Source: Azolla caroliniana | Taxonomy: Eukaryota > Polypodiophyta | Direction of reading: 5' to 3' | Length of the DNA: 64,000 nucleotides | Assembly (NCBI GenBank): GCA_043228905.1 | Contig: JBHGNT010000001.1 | Coordinates: 23,560,001-23,624,000 of the forward strand | Part shown: piece by piece, positions 43,931 through 55,064 of the stretch | Layout: each line of letters opens with the position of its first letter | How positions within the stretch are numbered: the first letter of the stretch is position 1 | The notes under the pieces: model-generated | Seen by the model: the letters and a program-made list of their open reading frames with translations, nothing else | Told to the model about the DNA's origin: nothing | The model's database searches: none | Position numbers and translations under genes: made by a program

Positions 43931-45085
43931 TGTAAAGAATCAAGAGATGGATTCTGTGCAGCGGAATAGATATGAACAATGTGTGTGTGACAGAGAGAGA
44001 GAGAGAGTGAGTGAGAGAGACAAGGAGTAAGACACAGAGAATACGCAAGGTAAAAGTATATTAACAAAGGAGAAAGACTCAACATTATACAAGGTGGGAG
44101 GAGGGTGCTTTATATAGTCACCCTCTCTCTTCATTAACTACAAGACTCATGGAGCATGGGGAATGTGAAAGCTCATAAGTTATGTGTCATAGAATATGAT
44201 TCTATGACTCATACTAAATGTTAGAATACAAAGAGGTGACATAATGGTGACTCTTGACCGTTGGAGTGTCTATTCACTCTCAAGGTGAGTTCACACACTA
44301 GACCAAGTTGAGCTTGATTCTCAATATGTGTCATAGAATATGATTCTATGACACAAAGTTAATGTGTAGAGAGTAGTGGTGTGACTCTTGACCTTTGAGT
44401 AATCATAGATTCTCAAAAGGTGTGTTCACATGTTGCACTATGTTGAGCTTGATTCTCAACACGCCCCCTCAAGCTTAACTCGGGTCGGTTCCTTTCGATT
44501 GATGTCCGCTTCGGCTGGTATCCAGTTCGGACGGTATCCGTTCTCGCTTGTACTCCCCCTCAAGCTTGGCAAGTCAAGGATCGTCAAACCAAGGTCTGAC
44601 ATGAATTGCCGAAGCTTGTTGGCTCCTAGGGCCTTGGTGGAGATGTCGGATGTCTGAAGATTCGTGTTGATGTGTTGAAGATCGACATCTCTGGCCTGAA
44701 CACGCTCTCGAATGAAGTGGTAGTGCACTTCAATATGCTTTATTGCGTGGTGGAACACCAGGTTCCGAGCCAGATATATACTACTCATGTTGTCGCGGTA
44801 AATGGGAATCAGATCCTTGATGGGAATGCCCAGATCCTTCAAAATCTGCTTGAGCCATACGACTTCACATGCAGCTATGGCTGCGCCCCTATATTCGGCC
44901 TTCGTACTCGAAAGTGCGACGGTAGGCTGCTTCTTACTACTCCAAGGTATTGCTCCGCTACCAAGCGAGAAGACAAATCCAGAGGTCGATCGTCGATCAA
45001 CTTTGTAGCTGGTCCAATCAGCATCCATGTACCCTTCGAGTTGAATTGGTGTGGCCGATACGTAGAGGATGCCGTAATCCATTGT
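43931..45085 (-). mobile_element. Copia-B: truncated Ty1/copia element
   Basis: Minus strand: 3' LTR 43931-44461 (TGTAAAG...CTCAACA, 531 bp, longer than the Copia-A LTR because of a partial internal duplication), followed by the C-terminal RT/RNase H region 44456-45082. Coding homology to Copia-A stops abruptly at about 45083. The gag, integrase and 5' LTR are missing. Confidence 0.85.
44456..45082 (-). pseudogene. Copia-B RNase H fragment (208 aa)
   Basis: Matches the end of Copia-A pol: GYMDADWTSYKVDRRSTSGF, KKQPTVALSSTKAEY, HIEVHYHFIRE, then DISTKALGANKLRQF. These are the RNase H ADW and 'tKal' motifs typical of copia. Open frame but without RT or the rest of pol. Confidence 0.85.
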
Positions 45086-45299
45086 GTGTGCATGAGTTGC
45101 TTTTTACACTATGTTTTTATTTCCTAAATATAGTGCTCATGCTCGCTAGATGTGCACGAGTAATTTTTTATTGGTATACATTTTTCTTATAAATAAAGTA
45201 TTCACGCATTCTAAAAATGCATGGCTTACCTTTTAATAAAGGTAGGCATAAATAACGGTCTTAAACGTATTAAATCTATATTTGAAACATTTAGGATAA

Positions 45300-45365
45300 G
45301 TTATTACAATGGTAAGGTTGGGGATTGTCTACATGGAGGTACAGGGTTCGAATCTTGCCCTATGC
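45300..45365 (+). other. tRNA-like A/B-box module
   Basis: A-box-like TATTACAATGG (one mismatch to TRGYNNARNGG) and B-box-like GGTTCGAATCT (one mismatch), about 40 nt apart, followed by a TTTT run near 45377. No convincing acceptor-stem pairing, so not a tRNA gene. Similar modules occur at about 4560, 22526 and 46014. Confidence 0.5.
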
Positions 45366-45404
45366 ATGTAACAATCTTTTCTTCTATTTACAAATTTATC
45401 TCTT

Positions 45405-45605
45405 CATTCGATGAGAGACTCTCATCGGTCTTCTTTATCCGGCTCTTGTTGGTTCTGCTTGATCCGGTTCTTACCGGGTCCTCCTTACCTGTTCCTCCTT
45501 CATCCGATTCTCACTGGTTCTCCTTACCGAGTCCTCCTTATCAGATCCTCCTTCATCCAGTTCTCACTGGTTCTCCTTACCGGTTCCTCCTTGTCCCATC
45601 CGGAG
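45405..45605. repeat. ~53-bp minisatellite with CCGGTTCTCCTT core
   Basis: Two good copies begin 'ctccttcatcc(g/a)(a/g)ttctcactggttctccttaccg' near 45505 and 45558, with degenerate copies upstream. Open plus-strand frames across it are repeat artefacts. Confidence 0.65.
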
Positions 45606-45656
45606 GAACCAAAATGCAATTTTCACATAGTGTGCGAATTACACTACGACACTCGA

Positions 45657-46079
45657 TGTCAGGAATGGTACTAAACAGAGAGAGAATTAGTACTAGAGAA
45701 GATAAGTACTATTAGTACTAAGAGGACGAGACTGTGTAAGATTCCCGAGAGAGGAAGAGAGAAGAGGAGAGAAAGAAAGAAAGATGATGACAACAACTAA
45801 TATATTATGTGAAAGATAAGTACAAAGTGGCGAAGAGGCTTAAGACTGGCATTGAACCAATTTGGTTCAAAACAATGCCTTGTGCCTCCTTTTATAGTGT
45901 TTTTAGGAATAATCCTTAAGCTTTTAGAATGTTCCAGAGAGATCTGGAATATACATCAATTTTCTATGATAAAGCATAAATGAAAATAATATCCTACAAA
46001 TTACAATTCATAGTCTAATGGTAAGAGCTCGACCCATGTAGCATAAGGTCATGGGTTCGAGTCTTGCCATATCATGACA
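45657..46079 (-). repeat. Gypsy-D 3' LTR containing a tRNA-like module
   Basis: Direct repeat of 63583-64000. TATA box (minus CTATAAAAGG) near 45890-45900. At 46014-46070 on the plus strand lie a perfect A-box match (TAGTCTAATGG) and a B-box with one mismatch (GGTTCGAGTCT), 43 nt apart. Confidence 0.9.
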
Positions 46080-46090
46080 CTATCTCCCCC

Positions 46091-46836
46091 TTAAAGACGA
46101 TGAGTGGAATGAGTCGGCGCTGATTGCGGACCGGGTTTGTCCAAATACTTGCGATGGAAATCAACAAGAAGATCCTGAGCATTGGCAACATGCTCGACGG
46201 GTTCCCAAGTACGTTTGCTCGGACTATAACCGAGCCAATTGACCAAATAATAAAGTTTATTGCGAACAAGTTTGGAATCAAGGATGGTAGCAACTTCATA
46301 CTCTGGGCCGACGTCCAACTCCAGCGGGGGCGGCGGTGGTGTAACACGATCGAGAATGGTGTTTGCTTTATAAGGTTCAAGAAGAGAACAATGGAAAACC
46401 GGATGTATCTGAAGCTGTGGAGGGAGATCAAGGCGGAATGTGACATCATTAACCTTACCTGTAATACGGAAAGGACCGAGTCGTCGATAATCCAACTTGT
46501 CGCACGGTCGAGTAGTCTTAATGTGACGACGTAAGAGCCATACTTGATCTTTGATGGCAAAAGAGGAGGGAATCTGATGTCGATCTGCATAAGTCTTCTG
46601 TGTGTGTTGAGCATGACGAAGGTGAGTAGAGAGATCCATTTGGATCTTGTGTAGCCTCTCCAAATGATCCTCGGCACGAGGGTTCGTAGGTAGCTCCGGG
46701 GTGTCGATCACCGACCAACGAGGATGAAAACCGGTATAAGCAAAAAATGGGGAAACCCGAGTCGAGGAGTGAATAACATTATTATACGCAAACTCCGCAA
46801 AGTGGAGAATCTCAGCCCAATCGTCTTGTTGATAAC
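46091..46836 (-). pseudogene. Gypsy-D integrase C-terminus with chromodomain
   Basis: Continues the integrase interrupted at 51885. Motifs: DDWAEILHFAEFAYNN, then KDQVWLLRRHIKTTRPCDKL, HPVFHCSLLEPY, and a chromodomain (about 46140-46310) with YEVATILD, YYLVNWLGY, SKRTWEP and aromatic residues in cage-like positions. Chromodomains of gypsy integrases can direct insertion to histone-marked chromatin (family knowledge). The open frame upstream of 46836 is Copia-A LTR, not Gypsy-D. Confidence 0.88.
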
Positions 46837-46892
46837 TGTAAAGAATCAAGAGATGGATTCTTGTGAAGCGGAATAGGTGTGAACTGTGTGTG

Positions 46893-46942
<50 letters not shown>

Positions 46943-47230
46943 AGTATACGCAAGGTAGATTGTATTAACAAAGGAGAAAGACACAACTCTATACAAGGTG
47001 GGAGGAGGGTGCTTTATGTAGTAACCCTCTCTCTTCATTAACTACAAAGCTCATGGAGCATGGGGAATGTGAAAGCTCATAAGTTATGTGTCATAGAATA
47101 TGATTCTATGACTCATACTAAATGCTAGAATACAAAGTGGTGACATAATGGTGACCCTTAACTGTTGGAGTGTCTCTTCACTCTCAAGGTGAGTTCACAC
47201 ACTAGACCAAGTTGAGCTTGATTCTCAACA
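46837..47230 (-). repeat. Copia-A 3' LTR
   Basis: Direct repeat of 51475-51879. It contains a GA tract (about 46893-46938) and a conserved hairpin at 47087-47115. Confidence 0.93.
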
Positions 47231-47508
47231 CGCCTCCTCAAGCTCAAGTCGGGTCGGTTTCAGACTGTATCCGAAATCCGCTTCAACTCGTGTTCTGGAG
47301 TCCGCGTCAACTCGTGTCGACTCGCATGTATGCGGAGTTGCGGAATCCGTGCTCCAGCTTGCGTTGTGCGTAGTTATGAAGTCAGTGCTTCAGCTTGCGT
47401 GCGTAGTAGCGAAGTTTGTGCTTCGGCTTGTGTCTTTCTTCGCGGCTTTGTTGCGTGGTTGCGGAATCCACGCGTTATTGCGTAGTGCGCGGTTGCGGAA
47501 TCTACACG

Positions 47509-50500
47509 TTATTGCGTAGTGTCTTCAGTACTCCCCCTCAAGCTTGGCAGGTCAGGGATCGTCAATCCGAGATCGGTCATGAATTTCCATAGCTTGTCGG
47601 CTCCTAAGGCTTTAGTGAAGATGTCAGTCGTTTGAAGATTGGTGCTAATGTGTTGTAGGTCGACATCGCCAGCTAGAACACACTCTCGGATGAAGTGATA
47701 GTGCACTTCGATGTGCTTTGTCCGCGCGTGGAACACCAGGTTCCGAGCCAGATAAATACTGCTCATGTTGTCGTAGTAAAGGGGAGTCGGATCCTTGATG
47801 GGAACGCCCAAATCCTTCAAAATCCTCTTAAGCCATACGACTTCACATGCAGCTACGGCTGCGCCCCTATATTCTGCCTCCGTACTCGAAAGAGCAACGG
47901 TAGGCTGCTTCTTGCTACTCCAGGATACTGCTCCGCTGCCGAGGGAGAAAACAAATCCGGAGGTTCTTCTATCGGATTTGTAGCCGGCCCAATCAACGTC
48001 TGTGTACCCCTTGAGTCGTATTGGCATTGCGGTCTTGTAGAGGATGCCACAATCCATTGTGCCGCTCACGTATCGTAGAACTCGCTTAGCGCAATCCAAG
48101 TGAGTATCACGCGGTGTTTGCATGAATTGGCTAAGGAGACCGACCGGATAACTCAGATCGGGTCGTGTGATCGTGAGGTAGATGAGACTCCCAATGAGTT
48201 GCCGATACTGAGTCGGCTCACACGCTTTGGTGCCGGAGTTCGCATCTAGTTTGAGATTACGATCGAGCGGGGTTGCCATGGATTTGCACTCAGCCATCCC
48301 AAACTTGTATAACAAGTTCAGGATGTAGTGCCGTTGAGAGATCATGATTCCGGCCGGAGTCCGAATTACCTCGATGCCGAGGAAGTAGTGGAGCTCCCTC
48401 ATGTCCGTCATCTCGAACTTGTCGGAAAGGAGGGATTTGACTTTATTGATTTCAACGAGATGCTCACCTCCAATGACTAGGTCATCCACATATAAAATGA
48501 TGATGATCGGACTTGCGGAATCGCTTCGTATGTAGAGGGAGTTGTCCGATTTTGACATACGGAAGCCGATTTGATGAAGATATTGCGTTATCTTCGAATG
48601 ACAAGCACGCGGTGCTTGCTTGAGGCCGTAGAGTAGCTTCTTGAGTCGGCATACAGCTTTCGGATGGGTGCTCGAGTTGAAACCGGGTGGTTGGATCATG
48701 TACACCTCCTCTTCTAATTCGCCTTGTAGAAAGGCATTCTTGACGTTCATTTGATGGAGGTGCCACTCTTTCGCCGCGGCAATTGCAATTACGGTCCGCA
48801 CCGTTGTCATCTTTGCCACCGGAGCAAAGGTCTCTTCATAGTCGACGCCATGTGTCTGAGCGTATCCTTTCGCTACGAGTTGAGCTTTGTAGCGGTTTAC
48901 GGAGCCATCAACGTTATACTTCACCTTGTAGATCCATCTGCATCCGATCGCCTTTTTGTGTGGTGAGGTGGGAACGAGATCTCACGTCTCGTTCTTCCGT
49001 AGTGCCTGCATCTCCTCGTTCATTGCTTTGATCCATCGCGGGTCCTTCGCGGCTTCTGAAAAGGTTTCCGGCTCTCGTACTGTCACTACCTTCATCATAA
49101 AGGCGTAATGGTATGCCATATAATCGTTGTAGCCGAATCGGCTTACGGGGTTCTTTTCACGGGTGGAGCGACGGAGCTTTTCATTTGCTGAGATGAGGGC
49201 TTTCTTAGCTCCGATTGGTACATCGAAGCCGCCGAACTCACTGTCGAGTGAGTGAGTCGATTCATCGTCGTTGAGGCAATCGTCTTCATATTCCGCCATT
49301 TTCGCCTTGCCTTTGTCCATCTTCGGGCTAGGCCGTGATGTGCTTTGATCGCTCAAAGGCTCTTGTGGTCCGCTCAGTCGGGTCGTGATCGGACTTTCTT
49401 CGATCATGCGCGTAGGACGATCTTCATCCTCGATCTCTTGTTCGGCAAATTCCGGGTCGAGTGGAAGCGAAGTTGTCTCTGGTGCGTACTAGGATGTGGA
49501 CTCGTCAAAAACGACGTCTCGACTTACTCGAGATTTTTGAGTTGAGGGGTTGTAGCACTTGTACCCCTTTTGCTCCAGTGAGTATCCTACGAGGATACAT
49601 TTCTCCGACTTTGGGTTGAGCTTTTGACGCTTCTCGTCGGGGATGTGCACGTATGCAATGGAGCCGAATATCCGAACATGTGATAGGTTCAGCTTCTTTC
49701 CGAAGAATCTTTCGTGCGGAGTGACCTCGTGCACGCCGGATGTTGTGCACCGGTTCATTAGGTAGACGGCCGTATTTGCCGCTTCGGCCCAATATGACTT
49801 GGGCATATGCTTCTCGTTCATCATGGCCCGTGCTACTTCGAGGATGTGCCAATTTTTGCGCTCAGCTACTCCGTTTTGTTGCGGAGTGTGTCGGCAAGTG
49901 AATTCTCATCGAATTCCTTCCTTTCGGAGATACGTCGTGAAATCGTCTGAGAAGTACTCCTTGCCGCCATCTGATCGAAGGCACCCTTCTTGGTCGAATT
50001 GTACTTGCATCCCTTGCTCAACCATTTGGCCAACCGAGACCAAATTCTTTGTGATGGTGGGTACATGCAAGACATTTTTAATGTATGTTTGCTTACCTCT
50101 TTCGCCGAACAGAACATTGCCGATGTGCCGAATCGGGTGCGTAGTGTCATCTCCGGTTTCGACATAACCGGGTCGCTCCGGCTCTTGAAGTTTGAGAAAC
50201 CATTCTTTGTGGGATGTCATATGGTTTGAGGCTCCGGAGTCAACAAACCATATGTCCTCCGGATTGAGGGCACTAGTTGAGGTAGAGGCCGACATAGACT
50301 TTGCTCTATGTTTCATCATGAACATTCTGCCACGGTCGGAGTTGTATGCGTACATTCCGCCACGATCCTCGTAGTCGGAGTTGTGCCCGTACATTCCACT
50401 ATACTCTTCGTAGTCAGAATTGTGCGCGTAATTCGTGAGTTGTCGGCTTGTGGAAGCCGATTCACGCATCTTCTTTCGGCACTCTTCTTCGTGGTGGCCA

Positions 50501-51312
50501 AGCTTTCCACAATATCCGCATTCAGTTGCGTTTTGACGGCTCGGGCCGGAGTGGAAGCTCCCCCTTCTTGCGAAGGTTCCTCGTTGGCCTCCGTTTTGCG
50601 GCCGAAATTGGGAGTTGTTGTCGTAGGTCAGACCTCGTCTGCCTTGTCCTTGGCCGAATCGGCCTCTCGCTCGTCTGCGTCCTCTTCCTCCATTAGAGTG
50701 CGTGTAGAGCATGTGGCCTTCCGACTCATTGCTCCTTGTACGCACGTGGTTTTCTTCGATCAATAGCATTGATTGGAGCTCGAAGAAGGAGGGAGATTTC
50801 TCCCGTGCTAGAACGGCGGTTTGCATTGCGCCAAACCATGGTGCGAGGCCGCCGAGGCATATTTGCACCATCTCATCATCATCTATACTTACGCTTATTG
50901 AGCCAAGCGAGTCGCAAAGCTCCTTGATCTTTAAGGTGTATGTCGTGATGGACATGTCCCTTTGTTGAATGTTGTTCAACTCTTGGCGGAGTTGAAGCTT
51001 CCTCGCGGTCGTGTTGGCAGCGAAAATCTTTCGTAGATTTTCCCACGCTTCCTTCGGCGTCTTGGCTTCTCGAATGTAACCGAGCATGTGGTCGTGATCA
51101 CATGTCGCCAAACAATACATCATGCGGCTTGCGGCTTGCTCCTATGTCACGTATCCGGGAGCCGCTTCAGCGGGTCGGTCTTCATGCGCTCCTTTGATGT
51201 AGCTCCAATAGCCTTGTCCGACAAGGTATTGGTGCATCTTGTACTCCCAAGATGCGAAGTTGTTTCGATCCAACTTCTCGGTAGGGAGAGCGCTCCCCAT
51301 TTGAGTATTCAT
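47509..51312 (-). pseudogene. Copia-A gag-pol, one frame with four stops and an integrase deletion
   Basis: Gag starts at the ATG at 51312 (MNTQMGSALPTEKLDRNNF). Stops at 51142 (TAG, Trp expected), 49906 (TGA, Arg expected), 49489 (TAG) and 48982 (TGA, Trp expected) are all in one frame. Gag has the CCHC knuckle CGYCGKLGHHEEEC and three Tyr-rich repeats around NSDYE. Protease: WFVDSGASNHMT. At about 49982 the protein jumps from VQFDQEGC directly to LRSDGGKEYF. The integrase zinc domain and first catalytic Asp residues are gone, an in-frame deletion of roughly 150 codons. RT and RNase H follow (LYVDDLVIGG, GYTDVDWAGYKSDRR). Non-autonomous as it stands. Confidence 0.9.
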
Positions 51313-51474
51313 TATGTCGATTCTTCTTCTTCTTCTTCTTCTCTCTTCGAATGCGAGCTATGTAGCGAAGCTATGATAGCGATGAGCCGGTTCTTGGTCG
51401 TCGGCGTAGAGCACAACACACGATCATGATGAGGCGAATGGGCTAGATCGAGCTACCAAATTGCTCTGATACCA

Positions 51475-51879
51475 TGTAAAGAATCAAGAGATGGATTCTT
51501 GTGAAGCGGAATAGGTGTGAACTGTGTGTGTATGAGAGAGAGAGAGAGAGAGAGAAACAAGGAGTATACGCAAGGTAGATTGTATTAACAAAGGAGAAAG
51601 ACACAACTCTATACAAGGTGGGAGGAGGGTGCTTTATGTAGTCACCCTCTCTCTTCATTACAAAGCTCATGGAGCATGGGGAATGTGAAAGCTCAAAGCT
51701 CATGGAGCATGGGGAATGTGAAAGCTCATAAGTTATGTGTCATAGAATATGATTCTATGACTCATACTAAATGTTAGAATACAAAGTGGTGACATAATGG
51801 TGACTCTTGACCGTTGGAGTGTCTCTTCACTCTCAAGGTGAGTTCACACACTAGACCAAGTTGAGCTTGATTCTCAACA
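51475..51879 (-). repeat. Copia-A 5' LTR
   Basis: Direct repeat of 46837-47230 with a shorter GA tract and a 33-bp internal duplication near 51660-51725. Hairpin at 51737-51765. Confidence 0.93.
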
Positions 51880-51884
51880 ATAAC

Positions 51885-54548
51885 TCAGGAAACATAAGAG
51901 ATATTGTTCTAGTGTTTGGTTTATTCGTTCCGTCTGCCCATCAGTCTGGGGATGGTAGCCGGAGGAGAGGTTGCAAGAGACCTTGAGCATCTTGAAGAGA
52001 TGTTGCCAAAATTTGGAGACGAATTGAGGTCCTCGGTCACTGATGATACTGTCTGGGAGGCCGTGATGCCGAAATACCTCACGCATGACGAGGGCGGTGG
52101 TTTCCTCGCTAGGGATGGCCTTAGTACACGACACAAAATGTGCCATCTTCGTATATCGATCGATGACGGTTAAGATAGCATTGAACCCCTTCGAGACTGG
52201 CAGATCGGTGATAAAATCAAGACAAATAGATTGCCATGGCTTACTTGGAATCGGTAAGGGTTCCAACAAGCCATATGGATGGTGTTGTAGCATCTTTGCT
52301 CGACAAAAAGCATCACAGGTACGAACGTAGTCGTTGACAAAACGACGCATGTGGGGCCACCAAAAAGATTGTTGCACTAGATCCAACGTCTTAGTACTAC
52401 CCAAATGTCCTGCCGTATGGGTGTCATGACAATTCTGGACGATTTGAAGACAATAGGAGCAATCAGGGACATATACGCGCTTTTTAAAGAATAACAAACC
52501 ATCATGATATTAGAATTGTCGGTAGTCAATACCTGGTTGTTCAGACTGAGAACAGGATGCCCGAGAAGTATCAATGTGCGCCAGGATGTCTTGAGAAAAA
52601 CTATCCGTCTTCAAGTTTGCACGTATGTCATCGGTAATCCGTGAATCCATCGGGGTGTGAAAAATCTGCGTTGTGTGCAATCGTGTTGGTCCCAAGATTA
52701 CTTGCTTTTGATTATCAAATGTTGGATCACCAGGACGAGGTGCAAGATATGAACGCCGTGATAGTGCATCTGCTTTTCCTTGCTGCTTCCCCGGTCGATA
52801 TGTGATTTTGAAGTCGAAATGCGTGAGGAATTGAGCCCACCGAGCTTGCTGTCGATTTAGTACACGAGCGTTTTGGAAATAAGCAAGATTTTCATGATCA
52901 CTAAAGACAATGACCTGATGTGGAGAGCCCTCTAAGAAATGCCGCTATTGCACAAATGAATCCACGATGGCTAATAACTCCTTGTCATGTATTTCGTAGT
53001 TGATTTCCGCGACATCGAATTTGCGCGAATGGAAAGCCACTGTATGTAACTCTTCTTTATCTCCTTGTTGAGAAAGGATGCTACCAAGGGCGAAATCTAA
53101 TGCGTCGGCCTCCATGATGAATGGTTTGCTTGTATCCACATGAGCTAGAATCGCTGCTGATTTAAAGGCTTTCTTAAGATGCCGAAAAGCCATATCTGCT
53201 TCATTGGACCAACGAAATTCTTGTCCTTTCTTCGTAAGTTGTGTGAGAGGTAAAATAATCTTCGAGTAATCCTATATAAACTCACGGTAGAAGTTAGCAA
53301 AACCTAGAAAACATTGTACATCTCGTACCACCGTGGAATTTGCCAATCTAGTACAGCTTGGACTTTAGCTGGATCCATGGCGATGCCCTTTGAGGAGATG
53401 ACGTAGCCTAGAAATTCCACTTGCTTGCAGTCAAAGCTACATTTTTCTAGCTTGGCATAAAGACCATTCTCGCGGAGTCGCTTTAGTACTAATAGTACAT
53501 GAGAATCGTGCTCTTCCTGGGTCTTCGAATAAATCAATAGATCATCTAGATAGATGATCAAACAGATATCCAAGAGGTCTCTGAATATATCATTTGCCAT
53601 GTGTTGGAAGACTGCGGGTGCATTGGTTAGGCCGAACGACATAACAGTATACTCGAAATGCCCATACCGCGTGCGAAAGGCGGCCTTCCATTCATCTCTC
53701 GGTCGGATCCGCACGAGGTTATACGCTCCTCGTAGATCGATTTTTGGTAAAAAACTTGGCACCATTAACTCGCTCTAAAAGACTTGATATAAGAGTAAGT
53801 GCATACCTATTCCGGATGGTGACCTTATTCAATCCGCGGTAATCAACGATGAGACGAAGTGAGCCATCTTTCTTCTTGACAAAGAAGATGGGTGCACCGG
53901 CCGGAGATTTCGAATGACGGATGAACCCTCTTGCCAAGTTCTCCTCTATGTAGGCTCGAAGGACTTCTAACTTGGTGGGTGACAAGTTGTAAATTGGTCC
54001 CCATGGTGGCTTGGTTCTTGGTTGTAAATCGATGGGACAGTCATAGGGACGGTGATGAGGAAGGGTACCGGCCTTTACCTTGTCAAATACATCGGCATAA
54101 GGATGATATTTTGCCGGAAGTTGTACTGAGGATTCCTTCTTAATAGTGTTGGAAGGATGTACTGATATTGCAAATAGGAACATTGCCTCATGTCCTTCTT
54201 CACGTAATTGATGGAGTGAAATGGTCGAAACTCGGTGAGTAGATTCTTGGGGTTGTCGATATCAGACTTCTCTTGTTCTCCAATCTATGGTTGGATTATG
54301 TAATTCAAACCAAGGTAATCCTAGGACAATGGGATGCTCTGGACTACTAATTATATTAGATGATACTACACACACAAAACTACCTAGGACAACTTGAATG
54401 GGTTCTGATTCTTCTACAATATTCCCGGAAGCAATGGGACGACCATCAATGACTACTACAGATGCGGGACAAGGAAGTTTTCTTAAGGATATCTGAGAAG
54501 CTTGGGCAAAATTTCTATCCATGAAACAAGAATTAGCTCCGGAATCTA
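51885..54548 (-). pseudogene. Gypsy-D protease C-part, RT, RNase H and integrase core
   Basis: 54548-54262: protease beginning at its active site (DSGANSCFMDR) with IVLGLPWFELH. 54183-53304: RT with [32 protein letters not shown] and IIYLDDLLIYS, broken by a frameshift near 53740. 53193-52945: RNase H (EADALDFALGSILSQ). 52497-51874: integrase with HDTHTAGHLG ... CDAFCRAK and acidic residues in CLDFITDLP, ISDRGPQF and DGQTERINQ. Frameshifts and stops between blocks show decay. The left end at 51885 is the Copia-A insertion point. Confidence 0.88.
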
Positions 54549-55005
54549 TGTTACCCGGACCCGGACAGTCAGTTTTACCGAACAAGTGGGAAAGCGTCGA
54601 AAACGGAGTCGGTTCGGATCGACTGTTCGGATCAATGACTCAGTAGTAAACGAAGAGAACTAAGTTAGTTAGATAATTTTGTAATTCTTGATAGTAAGTA
54701 GGAATAGTTCTTGATGAGAAAAGACCTTCGGTATACCTATAAAAGGGAACCGAAGGCATTGTTAGAAAGGTCGTTTTATTTAGTAATATAAGTTTAAGTT
54801 AGGAATATCCTGTACGGATTCTGTGTTCTTCCTATTGTCTATGTTGTTAAGTGCAAGCTTCCTAATTTATAACTAAGTAACGATCACGGTAATTACCGAT
54901 TAATATAGTATAATTCCGTTCGTAAAACACAATTACTTGTTAGAACGTTGGGTAGCGACGTTCACTCTTCTGTATCGGTAGTAGTTAGTAATTAGCCGAT
55001 TAACA
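54549..55005 (+). repeat. Gypsy-E 5' LTR
   Basis: Direct repeat of 61736-62192, about 99% identical by eye. Confidence 0.95.
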
Positions 55006-55064
55006 CAGAAGAATTTTGGCACGCCCGGTTACATCTGCAATTAAGCAGAGAACAAATCGAATGG

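Larger units (their letters stand above)
46837..51879 (-). mobile_element. Copia-A: Ty1/copia element inserted in Gypsy-D integrase
   Basis: LTRs 46837-47230 (394 bp) and 51475-51879 (405 bp), ends TGTTGAG...TTTACA on the minus strand. The target duplication ATAAC (46832-46836 and 51880-51884) is perfect. The primer site beside the 5' LTR is the classic TGGTATCAGAGC (minus, 51463-51474), complementary to initiator-Met tRNA. The polypurine tract is next to 47230 (minus TTGAGGAGGCG), with a second PPT-like CCCCCTCAAGC at 47533-47543. A 33-bp duplication ('aaagctcatggagcatgg...') lies in the right LTR. Coding region 47509-51312. Confidence 0.93.

Noticed and set aside
45221-45715. 164-codon plus-strand ORF
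   Set aside because: It covers a minisatellite and runs into the Gypsy-D LTR, with no protein features.
45300-46070. True tRNA genes
   Set aside because: A- and B-box matches exist, but acceptor and anticodon stems do not pair convincingly and the copies sit in LTR or repeat DNA.
46837-47038. N-terminal extension of the Gypsy-D integrase ORF (47038-46837)
   Set aside because: This part of the open frame is Copia-A LTR sequence read in phase by chance.
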